Below are positions 27,685-36,311 of a DNA stretch of 64,000 nucleotides, in pieces (the first letter of the stretch is position 1; every line of letters begins with the position of its first letter). Position numbers and translations under genes: made by a program. Source of the DNA: Mycobacterium basiliense (GTDB lineage: Bacteria > Actinomycetota > Actinomycetes > Mycobacteriales > Mycobacteriaceae). The notes beneath the pieces are model-generated. The model was not told the origin of the DNA. It searched no databases and saw only the letters and a program-made list of their open reading frames with translations. The stretch covers positions 4,340,001-4,404,000 of the forward strand of contig NZ_LR130759.1 in the NCBI RefSeq assembly GCF_900292015.1. Reading direction: 5' to 3'.

Positions 27685-28172
27685 CCTAGATCATCCAGCG
27701 ATCCCATGGCGGGCTCGGGCGAAGCACCGGCCGGCCTCGCCGGGCGCGTACCCTCGACATAGCGTTCCACCGGCGCGCCCGGCCGCGTCTTCGCATCCAG
27801 CAGCACCGGGACGGCACCCGGACGGCAGCGCTTTCCCGCTGCCCGGGAAGGACCGCAAAGGAGCCCCGACATCAAGATCGCGACTAACGCAGCTGGCAAC
27901 GCCGGACAACTGCTGGTTGACCCTCGGCGCAACCGCTGCCACCGCGTCGCCCCGGATGTCGGTGACCCGCAAGACCGGATGTGCGCGTCGCCCGGAGCCA
28001 CCTCATGGGATCGGCCAACCCGAACTCAGTTCGCCACCCACCAAGGATCGGCGCCTGGATCACGCTTTCCGGTGCCGATTTCGCGTGTGCGAAACTGCTT
28101 CTATTCCACGTTTGCTCGCACGATGGCAGCTGGCGCCCAACAGGGCGCGCCGGACCACGAGGGGGGTGCAGT
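27685..28172. other. Non-coding or unrecognised region before ppdK
   Basis: In these 488 bp several short frames are open on both strands, but none has a recognisable product, good start signal or conserved motif. The ppdK ribosome site GAGGGGGG lies at 28159-28166. An imperfect inverted repeat (GTGTGCGAAAC / GTTTGCTCGCAC) lies at about 28083-28117 and could mark a regulatory site or a decayed element. I see nothing else. Confidence 0.4.
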
Positions 28173-29861
28173 GTGACTCGTGTTGCGCGAGTTGACAGCG
28201 CCCGGACGAGCACAGCCAGCCGCAGCGGCCGCACCCGCAATTCACCCGGGGTGTTGTTGCTGAATGGAAACGCACGGTGCTCACCGGAAGTCCTGGGCAA
28301 CAAGGGATGCGGTATCGACTTGATGCGGCGGCAGAGTTTGCCGGTACCGTCGGCGTTTGGCATCGGAGCCGAGGTGGGCGCCCGCTACCTCGCCGAACCC
28401 GGGCCGACGATGGATGCGATCTGGGACGACGTTCTGGACGGGATGCGCTGGCTGGAAGTCGAAACGTCGAGCACATTCGGGCGTGGTGCGCATCCGCTGC
28501 TGGTCAGCGTGCGCTCAGGGGCGGCTCAGTCAATGCCGGGGATGATGGACACGCTGCTCAATCTGGGGATCAACGACGCGGTCGAGGCGGCCCTGGCGGC
28601 GACGAGTTCACCGGAGTTCGCCGCCGATACCCACCGACGGTTCACCCGCATGTACCGCCACGTCGTCGCCGGTGAGCTGGCCAATGGCCGACATGGCACC
28701 GCACCCATGCCAGTGCCGACCGACCCGTATGAGCAATTGCGGGCGGGAATCGAAGCCGTATTCGCCTCCTGGCACTCGCCACGTGCGGTGGCCTACCGGG
28801 CCCACCACCGCCTTGACGAGCGCAGTGGTACGGCGGTGATCGTGCAGGCGATGGTGTTCGGTAACCGGGGCACCAACTCCGGTGCGGGCGTGCTGTGCTC
28901 CCGCAACCCGATTACCGGCTCTGCGGAGCCGTTTGGCGAATGGCTACCGGGCGGCCAGGGCGACGACGTGGTCTCGGGTCTGGTCAACGTCCAACCGATC
29001 GGTGCGCTACGCGATACGCAACCCGCCGCATACGCGCAGTTGATGGCGGCCGCCGGGCGACTGGAACGGCTCGCGGCTGACATCCAAGAGATCGAGTTCA
29101 CCGTCGAAGACGGGACGTTGTGGCTGCTGCAGACCCGCGCCGCCGAGCGGTCCGCGCAAGCGGCGGTGCGGCTGGCGCTGCAACTGCGGCGGGAGGGGCT
29201 TATCAACGACGTCGAGACGCTGCGCCGGGTCAATCCGGCGCACGTCGAGGCGCTGACGATGCCGTCGCTGCAGCCCGAAACACGGTTGACTGCGCCCCTT
29301 TTAGCCACCGGCCTGGCGGCGTGTCCCGGTGTGGTGTCGGGGCGCGCCTACACCGACGTCGACGAAGCGCTGCGCGCCGCCGAGCGGGGCGAGGAGGTCA
29401 TCCTGGTCCGCGGGCACACCAGGCCGGACGACATCCTGGGCATGGTGGCCGCGCGCGGCGTGGTCACCGAGGTCGGGGGTGCCTCCAGTCACGCAGCGGT
29501 GGTCAGTCGTGAACTCGGCCGAGTAGCCGTGGTGGGCTGTGGCAACGGGGCCGCCGCTGCCCTGGCCGGCAAACAGATCACCGTCGATGGCACCGAAGGG
29601 GAGGTCCGCGCGGGCACCTTGAAACTCTCGGCGTGGTCGGAGAGCGACACCCCGGAGCTGCGGGAGCTGGCCGCCATCGCACGCCGGGTCAGCCCGCTGC
29701 GTGCGCATTCCGCAGGCGAGTACCCGAGACTGGAGAGCAGTTCCGACACCGAAGTACGCAACGCGCTGGCCGCCGGACACACCGATGTGGTGTCGGGCGC
29801 CCCACTGGTCACCATGCTCACCGCCATGCGTGCGGCGGGACGGGATGCACCAACGCGATGA
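28173..29861 (+). CDS. ppdK: Short pyruvate phosphate dikinase-like protein
   Basis: Protein of 562 aa. The N-terminal part matches the start of the PPDK ATP-grasp domain (GNKGCGIDLMRRQSLPVPSAF, split). The swivelling phosphohistidine domain has GGASSHAAVVSRE with His440. Full PPDK is about 880 aa. Here the C-terminal pyruvate/PEP barrel is missing, as in M. tuberculosis Rv1127c. It may autophosphorylate but cannot alone make PEP. The start is GTG at 28173 after GAGGGGGG. The stop overlaps the ATG of the next gene (ATGA), so the two are coupled. The true role is uncertain. Confidence 0.85.
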   Translation: MTRVARVDSARTSTASRSGRTRNSPGVLLLNGNARCSPEVLGNKGCGIDLMRRQSLPVPSAFGIGAEVGARYLAEPGPTMDAIWDDVLDGMRWLEVETSSTFGRGAHPLLVSVRSGAAQSMPGMMDTLLNLGINDAVEAALAATSSPEFAADTHRRFTRMYRHVVAGELANGRHGTAPMPVPTDPYEQLRAGIEAVFASWHSPRAVAYRAHHRLDERSGTAVIVQAMVFGNRGTNSGAGVLCSRNPITGSAEPFGEWLPGGQGDDVVSGLVNVQPIGALRDTQPAAYAQLMAAAGRLERLAADIQEIEFTVEDGTLWLLQTRAAERSAQAAVRLALQLRREGLINDVETLRRVNPAHVEALTMPSLQPETRLTAPLLATGLAACPGVVSGRAYTDVDEALRAAERGEEVILVRGHTRPDDILGMVAARGVVTEVGGASSHAAVVSRELGRVAVVGCGNGAAAALAGKQITVDGTEGEVRAGTLKLSAWSESDTPELRELAAIARRVSPLRAHSAGEYPRLESSSDTEVRNALAAGHTDVVSGAPLVTMLTAMRAAGRDAPTR

Positions 29862-30463
29862 GCGAGTTGGCGGTGTTGCAGGCCGTCCGGCTGAAGGGCC
29901 AGGTGACGGCGGCCAACCTGGCCACCACCCTCGGCCTGAGCCCCGCCGACGTCGCCGACACCGTCGAGCGGCTCTCGGCGGCCGGTCTTCTGATCAAGAA
30001 CACGACCCTGCGAATCAGCAGTAGCGGCCGGCTGCGGCTCGACGCCTTGCTCACCGAGGAGCGAGACGGTGTCGACTCGGCGGCGCTGGCCGCTGTGCAC
30101 GACGACTTCCGCGCGGTAAATACCGACTTCAAGACCTTGGTGACCGACTGGCAGCTCCGGAATGGCCGGCCCAATGCCCACGACGACGCCGAATACGACG
30201 CGGCGATACTGGCCCGCCTGCAGGCGGTACACCAGCGGGTGACGCCGATCATCGCGGCGGCCGCGTTGCAGGTGCCGCGGCTGAGCGGCTATGCGCGGAA
30301 GCTGAGCCACGCCCTGGACAGGCTCAACGCCGGCGAGACCGCATGGCTGACCCGGCCGCTGATGGACTCCTACCACACCGTGTGGTTCGAATTGCACGAG
30401 GAGCTGCTCCTGGCCGCCGGCCTGACTCGTGAGCAGGAGGCCCGAGCCGGCGAGGCCCATTAA
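29858..30463 (+). CDS. Rv1126c-like protein with N-terminal winged-helix-like region
   Basis: Protein of 201 aa. Residues 1-65 look like a winged helix (LAVLQAVRLKGQVTAANLATTLGLSP, then AADVADTVERLSAAGLL). The rest is helical and Asp/Arg-rich without a known motif. The ATG at 29858 overlaps the TGA of ppdK in ATGA. The same gene pair exists in M. tuberculosis (Rv1127c-Rv1126c). It may regulate or assist the short PpdK; this is inference from position only. An upstream frame extension overlaps ppdK and is not used. Confidence 0.8.
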   Translation: MSELAVLQAVRLKGQVTAANLATTLGLSPADVADTVERLSAAGLLIKNTTLRISSSGRLRLDALLTEERDGVDSAALAAVHDDFRAVNTDFKTLVTDWQLRNGRPNAHDDAEYDAAILARLQAVHQRVTPIIAAAALQVPRLSGYARKLSHALDRLNAGETAWLTRPLMDSYHTVWFELHEELLLAAGLTREQEARAGEAH

Positions 30464-30500
30464 AGCGTCGGTTCGGCCCCGCGTGGCCGGTCGGCGTGGT

Positions 30501-31736
30501 TCACAGGACCGAATCCAGGCACCGTACATAAGCGTCCACGTCGGCCACCGCGGATGCCGCGGCATGAACGCTGATCGCAATCGTGTCACCGATGCCGTGC
30601 ACCCCGTGCGTCAAGCCCATCGACGGCGACAGCGCGGGATATCCGGCCGTCAGCACCACCGGTGCTCCCCCGAAATGTAGGTCACCGGCGCCGCGGTACA
30701 CGCTGGACAGCACGGTGTTTCCGGCTACCAGTACGGGCCGGACGGTCGGATCGAAATGGGCTACGCCCCAGCGCAACAGCGGCGCGGGTACCGCCGCGAA
30801 GGCCCGGTCGGCCGAGAACGCGGCGGGATGCTGGAATCGGCGACGACCGTGGGCCAAGTCGGCAGCGATCCGCTCCATCCGGGCGTCCACAGCAAGCTGC
30901 GGATACAAACCGACGACCACGTTGCCAAAGTGGTTATGCGCTTGGCGCACACCGGGTTTAGCTATTGGCACTTCGGCGCCCAGCGCATCCGCCGACCCGT
31001 CTAATAGCTCGAACAACGCCGTGGACACCGCGGCCAAAGCCCCAACGGTGACTGTGGCACCGGGCATTTCGGTACGCTTGCGCACCACGGTGCGCAGGGT
31101 ACGAGCGCCGTCTGGACGGACGTTGGTGGCCACCGGGGGCCGGGGGCTGGCGGCCGGCGACAGCAGGCCGGCGCGAGTGTCGCAAACCAGCCGGTGGTGG
31201 GTTCGCGCCGCGTCCGCGGCGCGCCGCAGCAGGCAGCCCGGGGACGGGACGTCCACCCGGGGCACCCAGACCTCCCGGCCGAACAGCCAGGCCGCCAACG
31301 CCGATGCCCGTGTGCCGTCAGCCAGCGCGTGCGCAACCTGCAGCACGGCAACAACGCCCCCACCGGCGCAGCCTGGAATGCCGCGTATGGCCGTGAATAT
31401 GTGAAGCCGCCAAGGCATCTGGCGAATATCGAGCTGGCTGTCAGCGAGCGCCGCCACCGCGTCCAGGCAGCCACGCCACGACTGCTCGGCGGGCTCGTGC
31501 CGAACGACCTGGGTGGATTCGACGGCGGCCGCTACCCACCGCGGGTAGCTCAGTGCACCACCGTCTTCAACTCGCATCGCCAAATCCGGACAACCCCGAG
31601 CCCGATTGCAGACCTCGTCGATGGCGCCTTCGAGATCTTTCGGTTCGCCGGCGAATGCGTACAGCAAGAACTGATCATTGGGCACCTTGGCCGACATCCA
31701 GTAGAACTGTGCGTCGACGGCCGCCATCCGGGACAT
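30501..31736 (-). CDS. WS/DGAT-like acyltransferase family protein
   Basis: Protein of 411 aa. The N-terminus MSRMAAVDAQFYWMSAKVPN and the active-site-like motif HALADG (in VLQVAHALADGTRA, about residue 155) place it with the wax ester synthase/diacylglycerol acyltransferase superfamily. The usual motif is HHxxxDG; here only the second His is kept. The C-terminal part has the family pattern GLTHGVHGIGDTIAISVHA. The chosen start is ATG at 31734-31736. An upstream ATG would add 19 residues unlike the family. It corresponds to Rv1125. Transfer to triacylglycerol or wax ester is possible but unproven. Confidence 0.8.
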   Translation of the reverse strand: MSRMAAVDAQFYWMSAKVPNDQFLLYAFAGEPKDLEGAIDEVCNRARGCPDLAMRVEDGGALSYPRWVAAAVESTQVVRHEPAEQSWRGCLDAVAALADSQLDIRQMPWRLHIFTAIRGIPGCAGGGVVAVLQVAHALADGTRASALAAWLFGREVWVPRVDVPSPGCLLRRAADAARTHHRLVCDTRAGLLSPAASPRPPVATNVRPDGARTLRTVVRKRTEMPGATVTVGALAAVSTALFELLDGSADALGAEVPIAKPGVRQAHNHFGNVVVGLYPQLAVDARMERIAADLAHGRRRFQHPAAFSADRAFAAVPAPLLRWGVAHFDPTVRPVLVAGNTVLSSVYRGAGDLHFGGAPVVLTAGYPALSPSMGLTHGVHGIGDTIAISVHAAASAVADVDAYVRCLDSVL

Positions 31737-31954
31737 ACCAAATATGGTGCTACTGCCCCGTCGGGTGGGTACGCGCGACGGCGCCAACCCCACCTTCGCC
31801 GGGCTTGGGCCTGCGCCGCACGGGCACGATTAACGGCACGCCACAACGATTTTCATGATTTTCCGGAATTCGAGATGGCAAGTTGTCCGGGCGCCTCTCA
31901 GCCGTGGCACGAAGTCAACGCGAAATCGGGCGAATCGTTGCGGGGTAGCCGCGC

Positions 31955-32860
31955 TCAGCCCGGCGAGCCGACGAAGGCCAGCACCGATTCGGCGACCTCG
32001 TACGGCTGCTCGAGCTGCAGGAAGTGGCCGGCATGATCGATGATGGCCAGGCTGCTGCCCGCCGGGAGCACCCGTTGCGTCCAGTGCGCGAAGGCCGGAG
32101 CGGCGCAGCCGTCGTCGCGACCATGGAGGTACAACGTCGGCAACTTCGGCGCCTCCATCCAATGCCGGTGCAACTCCGCGTACCGCACGGGCGGGCGGGA
32201 GTTGCGCACCATTGCCCGGTATGGCCCCAGCGCGGCCCGCCAACCCTCCGGCGTGCCGATGGCGGCATCGACATGACGCAGATCCTCGTCGGCGCGATAG
32301 GCCGGCGACCATCGACGCCACAGCAGTGGCACCACCCAGGACGCGGAATGTTCTGGTAGCCAAGGCAATTGAAAGTAGAGGAGGTACCAGCTACGCAGCA
32401 GCTGATGCGGCAGCTCACGGGCCAGCCGGCCCCGGTCGGCGACCCGGCCCAGCGGGCGAAACGCCGCCGCGGGCGGAACCGACATGATCACCGCCTTGTC
32501 GAACGGGCTGTCCGGCATTGCGGCCAGCCCGGCGGCCGCCATCGCTCCCCAGTCGTGACCGATCACCACATCGTGCTCGGTGCCGCCCGCGGCCGCGCGC
32601 ACCTTCAAAGCGTCGTCCATCAACGCGCCTATGTGATAGCTGCCGTCGGTCGGAATCGAGGACGGCGCGTAGCCACGCATAAACGGCGCCACCAGCCGCC
32701 ACCCGCCATCGACTAACCGCGAAGCGATCTTGCGCCATCCGTACGGGGTATCGGGGAAGCCGTGCAGACACAGCGCAATTGGGGCCCCCGGCCGCCCCCA
32801 GGTCAGGGCCTTCAGCTCGCCGCCCGAGCCCGACACGTTGAGCCAGCGTGGTTCGGACAT
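31955..32860 (-). CDS. ephC: Epoxide hydrolase (alpha/beta hydrolase)
   Basis: Protein of 301 aa. The oxyanion motif HGFPD is at residues 33-37. The nucleophile is Asp103 in GHDWGA, which is the epoxide hydrolase rather than esterase signature. The catalytic His is in HAGHF near residue 278. It opens epoxides to diols. The start is ATG at 32858-32860; an adjacent ATG lies one codon upstream. Sequence and position match Rv1124 EphC. It is followed by the WS/DGAT-like gene on the same strand with about 220 bp between them. Confidence 0.9.
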   Translation of the reverse strand: MSEPRWLNVSGSGGELKALTWGRPGAPIALCLHGFPDTPYGWRKIASRLVDGGWRLVAPFMRGYAPSSIPTDGSYHIGALMDDALKVRAAAGGTEHDVVIGHDWGAMAAAGLAAMPDSPFDKAVIMSVPPAAAFRPLGRVADRGRLARELPHQLLRSWYLLYFQLPWLPEHSASWVVPLLWRRWSPAYRADEDLRHVDAAIGTPEGWRAALGPYRAMVRNSRPPVRYAELHRHWMEAPKLPTLYLHGRDDGCAAPAFAHWTQRVLPAGSSLAIIDHAGHFLQLEQPYEVAESVLAFVGSPG

Positions 32861-33160
32861 CATCAACCGCCCGCGACACCAATGGCCGGCGGGTAAGCAT
32901 CGATAACATCGGCCATGGTCACTCCCGTTCGGCGCTGGCTGCTGGATTGGCCAATGGGCACACACACCCCACCCGATCCAAACTAACGGGACGGCCGCCG
33001 ACGCGGGCGCAGACCCCTTACGCTGCACAACGGACCGACGTAGAACCGCCACCGGGGGCGGTATTGGTCAGGCAGGGTTTCGGCACGGTCTCGGGAAGCG
33101 ACCGAGACCAAACTGCACGTCCGGCCGGTTTGCATCCCGGATCAGCGTTAACGTATACCC

Positions 33161-33796
33161 ATGGCGAACTCTGCGGAGTCTCAATCGCCGATGCACGCGG
33201 CCCGCAGCGCCGGGCAAGGCCGGGCCTCGCCCGCGCGGCGCTGGTCCAAAACCGACGCCACCCAGCAGCGGATCCTTGACGCCGCCACCGGTGTGTTCGC
33301 CACCAGCGGCTTCAACGCAGCGACCATGGCCGACATCGTGACCAGCTCCGGTGCCAGCATCGGCAGTATCTATCACCACTTCGGCGGCAAGAATGAGCTA
33401 TTTCTTGCGATCTTCGAGCGCATGGCCAGCACGGTCGAACAGCGGATCGAGGCGGCGAACCAGCGAGCCGGCGACGAAGCCGACCGCCACCGCGCGCTCA
33501 ACGTGCGCGCCTACCTGGAGGCCATCTGGGAGAACCGACGGGTCGCCAGGTTGCTGTCGTCCGGAGACCGCCCCACCGAATTCGGAGCCGCCCGTCGCGA
33601 GCGCTTGACCGCGCTTTTTCAAGACTGGATGACGGTGCTGGGACTGGACTCATCGCTGCGCGGCAGGCTGCTGGGTCGCGCCCTGCTGGCAATCATGGAG
33701 GAGTCATCGAAGATGGTCATCGCCTGCGACGACCCCAACGATGTGGAACCGATCATCGACGCAACGATCGAGTGGATCGGCCGGCTCACCGAGTGA
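33161..33796 (+). CDS. TetR family regulator
   Basis: Single-unit TetR protein of 211 aa. The helix-turn-helix is in residues 35-80 (ATMADIVTSSGASIGSIYHHF) and a helical ligand-binding domain follows. The ATG at 33161 lies just after GTTAACGTATACC, an AT-rich near-palindrome that may be promoter and operator. The gene lies between ephC and the VOC gene, with which it converges. I do not recall it at this place in M. tuberculosis, so it is probably an insertion here or a loss there. Its target is unknown; ephC, divergent by about 300 bp, is a candidate. Confidence 0.88.
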   Translation: MANSAESQSPMHAARSAGQGRASPARRWSKTDATQQRILDAATGVFATSGFNAATMADIVTSSGASIGSIYHHFGGKNELFLAIFERMASTVEQRIEAANQRAGDEADRHRALNVRAYLEAIWENRRVARLLSSGDRPTEFGAARRERLTALFQDWMTVLGLDSSLRGRLLGRALLAIMEESSKMVIACDDPNDVEPIIDATIEWIGRLTE

Positions 33797-33798
33797 GG

Positions 33799-34275
33799 TC
33801 ACACCGAAACATCCACCGCTTTTTCTAGTTCGGCAATGACGATCTTGCCCATGCCCAGCATCGCGGTGGTGGCCGCCGCGGCTCGGGCCGGGTCCGGATC
33901 GGCGATCAGCTCATAGAGCCGTTCCGGGACGACCTGCCAGCTCAGGCCGTAGCGGTCCGTGCACCAGCCGCACTGCGATTCCGCACCACCGTCGGTCAGC
34001 CGGTCCCAGTAGTAGTCAACCTCGTCCTGATCTTTGCAGGTGACCGCGAAGGAGACCGCCTCGGTGAACTGGAATACTGGCCCGCCGTTGATCCCGATGA
34101 ATCGGGTGCCGTCCAGCACGAAGGAACCCGACGCGACGGTGCCTGGCTCGCCCGGGCCCGCCTCGGTGTACCGGTTGAATCCCTCGATCTGCGAGTTGGG
34201 GAACACCGAGGTGTAGAACCGGGCGGCCTCCTCCAGGTTGTGGTCGAACCACAGCGAGGGAGTGATCGATGGCAT
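33799..34275 (-). CDS. VOC superfamily protein (PhnB/3-demethylubiquinone methyltransferase-like)
   Basis: Protein of 158 aa built of glyoxalase-type beta-alpha-beta modules. It opens with TPSLWFDHNLEEAARFYTS, then GGPVFQFTEAVSFAVTC, and the CGWCTDRYGLSWQVVPERL block typical of the PhnB-like group. The annotation as 3-demethylubiquinone methyltransferase common for this group is not supported biochemically. The ATG at 34273-34275 has AGGAGGAG upstream. It converges with the TetR gene with two bases between stops. Confidence 0.85.
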   Translation of the reverse strand: MPSITPSLWFDHNLEEAARFYTSVFPNSQIEGFNRYTEAGPGEPGTVASGSFVLDGTRFIGINGGPVFQFTEAVSFAVTCKDQDEVDYYWDRLTDGGAESQCGWCTDRYGLSWQVVPERLYELIADPDPARAAAATTAMLGMGKIVIAELEKAVDVSV

Positions 34276-34388
34276 GGGCTCCTCCTAAGTTGTTGGTCTG
34301 CCATGGATAGACCGCCGGGACGGCGAAAACTCACCGTGTCACCACCCGGAGCCCACGGTGCTTAAACCAGCTAGGTAACGTCGATCGG

Positions 34389-35255
34389 GTGAGTTCCGCA
34401 AGCAAGGGCCCCCAAACGGTCGCGTTGTCCGGTGCCGACGGGCTCACCCTGGCCGCCGACGAATGGAACCGCAACACCGACGATGCCTCGCGGCGACCGA
34501 CGATTCTGCTGCTGCATGGCGGCGGCCAGAACCGGTTTTCCTGGAAGAAAACCGGCCAGCTGTTGGCCGACGAGGGGTTCCATGTTGTCGCAGTCGACAG
34601 CCGGGGTCACGGCGACAGCGACCGGGCACCGGATGCCGACTACGCCGTTGAAAGCTTGACGGCCGACGTACTGCGCGTCCTGGAAACAATCGGTCGCCCG
34701 GTAGTACTGATCGGCGCCAGCATGGGCGGCCTGACCGGCATCCTCGCCGCCGATGCCGCCGGCCCCACCAAGGTGACCGCATTGGTGCTAGTCGATGTGG
34801 TGCCCCGATACGAAAAAGACGGCAGCGCGCGCATCCGCGACTTCATGCTCACCAACCTGCACGGTTTTGCCACGCTCGCCGAAGCCGCCGACGCCGTGGC
34901 CGCCTACCTCCCACACCGCACGAAGCCGCGCAGCCCAGAAGGCCTTAAAAAGAACCTGCGCCTGCGCGACGGACGGTGGTATTGGCACTGGGATCCGGCG
35001 ATGATGACCGCGCCGGGAGACGACCCGGAGCTACGTACCGAGAACTTCGAGCAGGCCGCGGAGAACTTGACGATCCCGATACTGCTGATCCGCGGCAAGC
35101 TCTCCGATGTGGTCAGCCCCGAGGGTGTTCAGGATTTCCTGACCAAGGTCCCACACGCGAAGTTCGTCGAACTGTCCAACGCCGGGCACACCGCCGCCGG
35201 CGACGACAACGACGCGTTTACCGATGCGGTGGTGGCGTTCGTCAAGCGGGGATAG
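34389..35255 (+). CDS. bpoB: Alpha/beta hydrolase annotated as bromoperoxidase-like
   Basis: Protein of 288 aa. The oxyanion motif LLHGGGQNR is at residues 41-49. The nucleophile Ser111 is in GASMGG. The catalytic His is in NAGHTAAGDD near residue 269. It is a serine hydrolase of the non-heme peroxidase-like group. Position and sequence match Rv1123c (bpoB). Haloperoxidase activity is a historical label; esterase or similar activity is more likely. The start is GTG at 34389. It converges with gnd2. Confidence 0.85.
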   Translation: MSSASKGPQTVALSGADGLTLAADEWNRNTDDASRRPTILLLHGGGQNRFSWKKTGQLLADEGFHVVAVDSRGHGDSDRAPDADYAVESLTADVLRVLETIGRPVVLIGASMGGLTGILAADAAGPTKVTALVLVDVVPRYEKDGSARIRDFMLTNLHGFATLAEAADAVAAYLPHRTKPRSPEGLKKNLRLRDGRWYWHWDPAMMTAPGDDPELRTENFEQAAENLTIPILLIRGKLSDVVSPEGVQDFLTKVPHAKFVELSNAGHTAAGDDNDAFTDAVVAFVKRG

Positions 35256-35265
35256 CCCCCACTGG

Positions 35266-36288
35266 TTAGTTGGCCGGCTTCTCCGCGTGCCCGCCGAACT
35301 GTTTGCGCATCGCCGACAGGGCCTTGTTGGCGAAGTCGTCGAGGTCACGCGAGGCGAAGCGGGACTGCAGCGCGGTGGTCAACACCGGGGTGGGAACGCC
35401 CTCGTCGATCGCCGCGATGGAGGTCCACCGGCCTTCGCCGGAATCGGATACCCGTCCGGAAAACTCCTTTAGCTCCGGCGATTCGTGCAGTGCGATGGCG
35501 GTCAGATCCAGCAGCCAGGAGCCGATGACACTGCCGCGGCGCCATACCTCGGCGACCTCGGGAATGTCGATGTCGTACTGGTAGCACTCGGGGTTGGACA
35601 GCGGCGCGGTTTCGGCGTCACCGGCCTGCACGCGAGTGCCGATGTCGGCATTACGCAATATGTTCAATCCCTCGGCGAGCGAGGCCATCATGCCGTACTC
35701 GATGCCGTTGTGCACCATCTTGACAAAGTGCCCCGCCCCGGACTGCCCGCAGTACAAGTAACCCCGCTCGGACTGCGCGACCTCACCATCTCGGCCCGGG
35801 GTACGCGGGGCGGCATCCAATCCGGGTGCGACGGTGGCGAAGATCGGCTCGGCGTGGGCAACCGCGTCCGCGTCACCGCCGATCATCAGGCAGTATCCGC
35901 GCTCCAGGCCCCACACACCTCCGCTGGTGCCGCAATCCAGCAAGTGAATACCTTTATTGGACAACAGCTTTGAGTGTTTGATGTCGTCGCGATAGTAGGT
36001 GTTGCCGCCGTCGATCACAATGTCGCCGGAGTCCAGTGTGCGGGCTAGCTCTTCGATTACCCCGCTGGTGATGTTTCCCGCGGGCACCATCACCCAGACG
36101 ACTCGCGGAGCGGAGAGTTTGTCACGCAGCTCGCTCAGCGAAGACACTCCGGTGGTCTTGTCCTCGCCGGACATCGCCTTGACCGCATCGGGATCGTGGT
36201 CGTACACCACACACTCGTGTCCACCTTTGACCAACCGACGGACGATGTTGGCTCCCATCCGGCCCAGTCCGATCATCCCTAGCTGCAT
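35266..36288 (-). CDS. gnd2: 6-phosphogluconate dehydrogenase, decarboxylating
   Basis: Protein of 340 aa, the short class. The N-terminal Rossmann motif GLGRMGANIVRRL is followed by the substrate-binding block DCGTSGGVWGLERGY and the catalytic VKMVHNGIEYGMM. It oxidises 6-phosphogluconate to ribulose-5-phosphate and CO2 with NAD(P). The ATG at 36286-36288 follows AAGGAGACGG. It lies 23 bp after zwf1, so the two pentose phosphate genes form an operon (Rv1121-Rv1122 order). Confidence 0.95.
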   Translation of the reverse strand: MQLGMIGLGRMGANIVRRLVKGGHECVVYDHDPDAVKAMSGEDKTTGVSSLSELRDKLSAPRVVWVMVPAGNITSGVIEELARTLDSGDIVIDGGNTYYRDDIKHSKLLSNKGIHLLDCGTSGGVWGLERGYCLMIGGDADAVAHAEPIFATVAPGLDAAPRTPGRDGEVAQSERGYLYCGQSGAGHFVKMVHNGIEYGMMASLAEGLNILRNADIGTRVQAGDAETAPLSNPECYQYDIDIPEVAEVWRRGSVIGSWLLDLTAIALHESPELKEFSGRVSDSGEGRWTSIAAIDEGVPTPVLTTALQSRFASRDLDDFANKALSAMRKQFGGHAEKPAN

Positions 36289-36311
36289 GCGCTTTCCGTC
36301 TCCTTATTGTT

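Noticed and set aside
27672..28001. Frames between doxX and ppdK on the minus strand
   Set aside because: They show no start signal, motif or coding-like composition.
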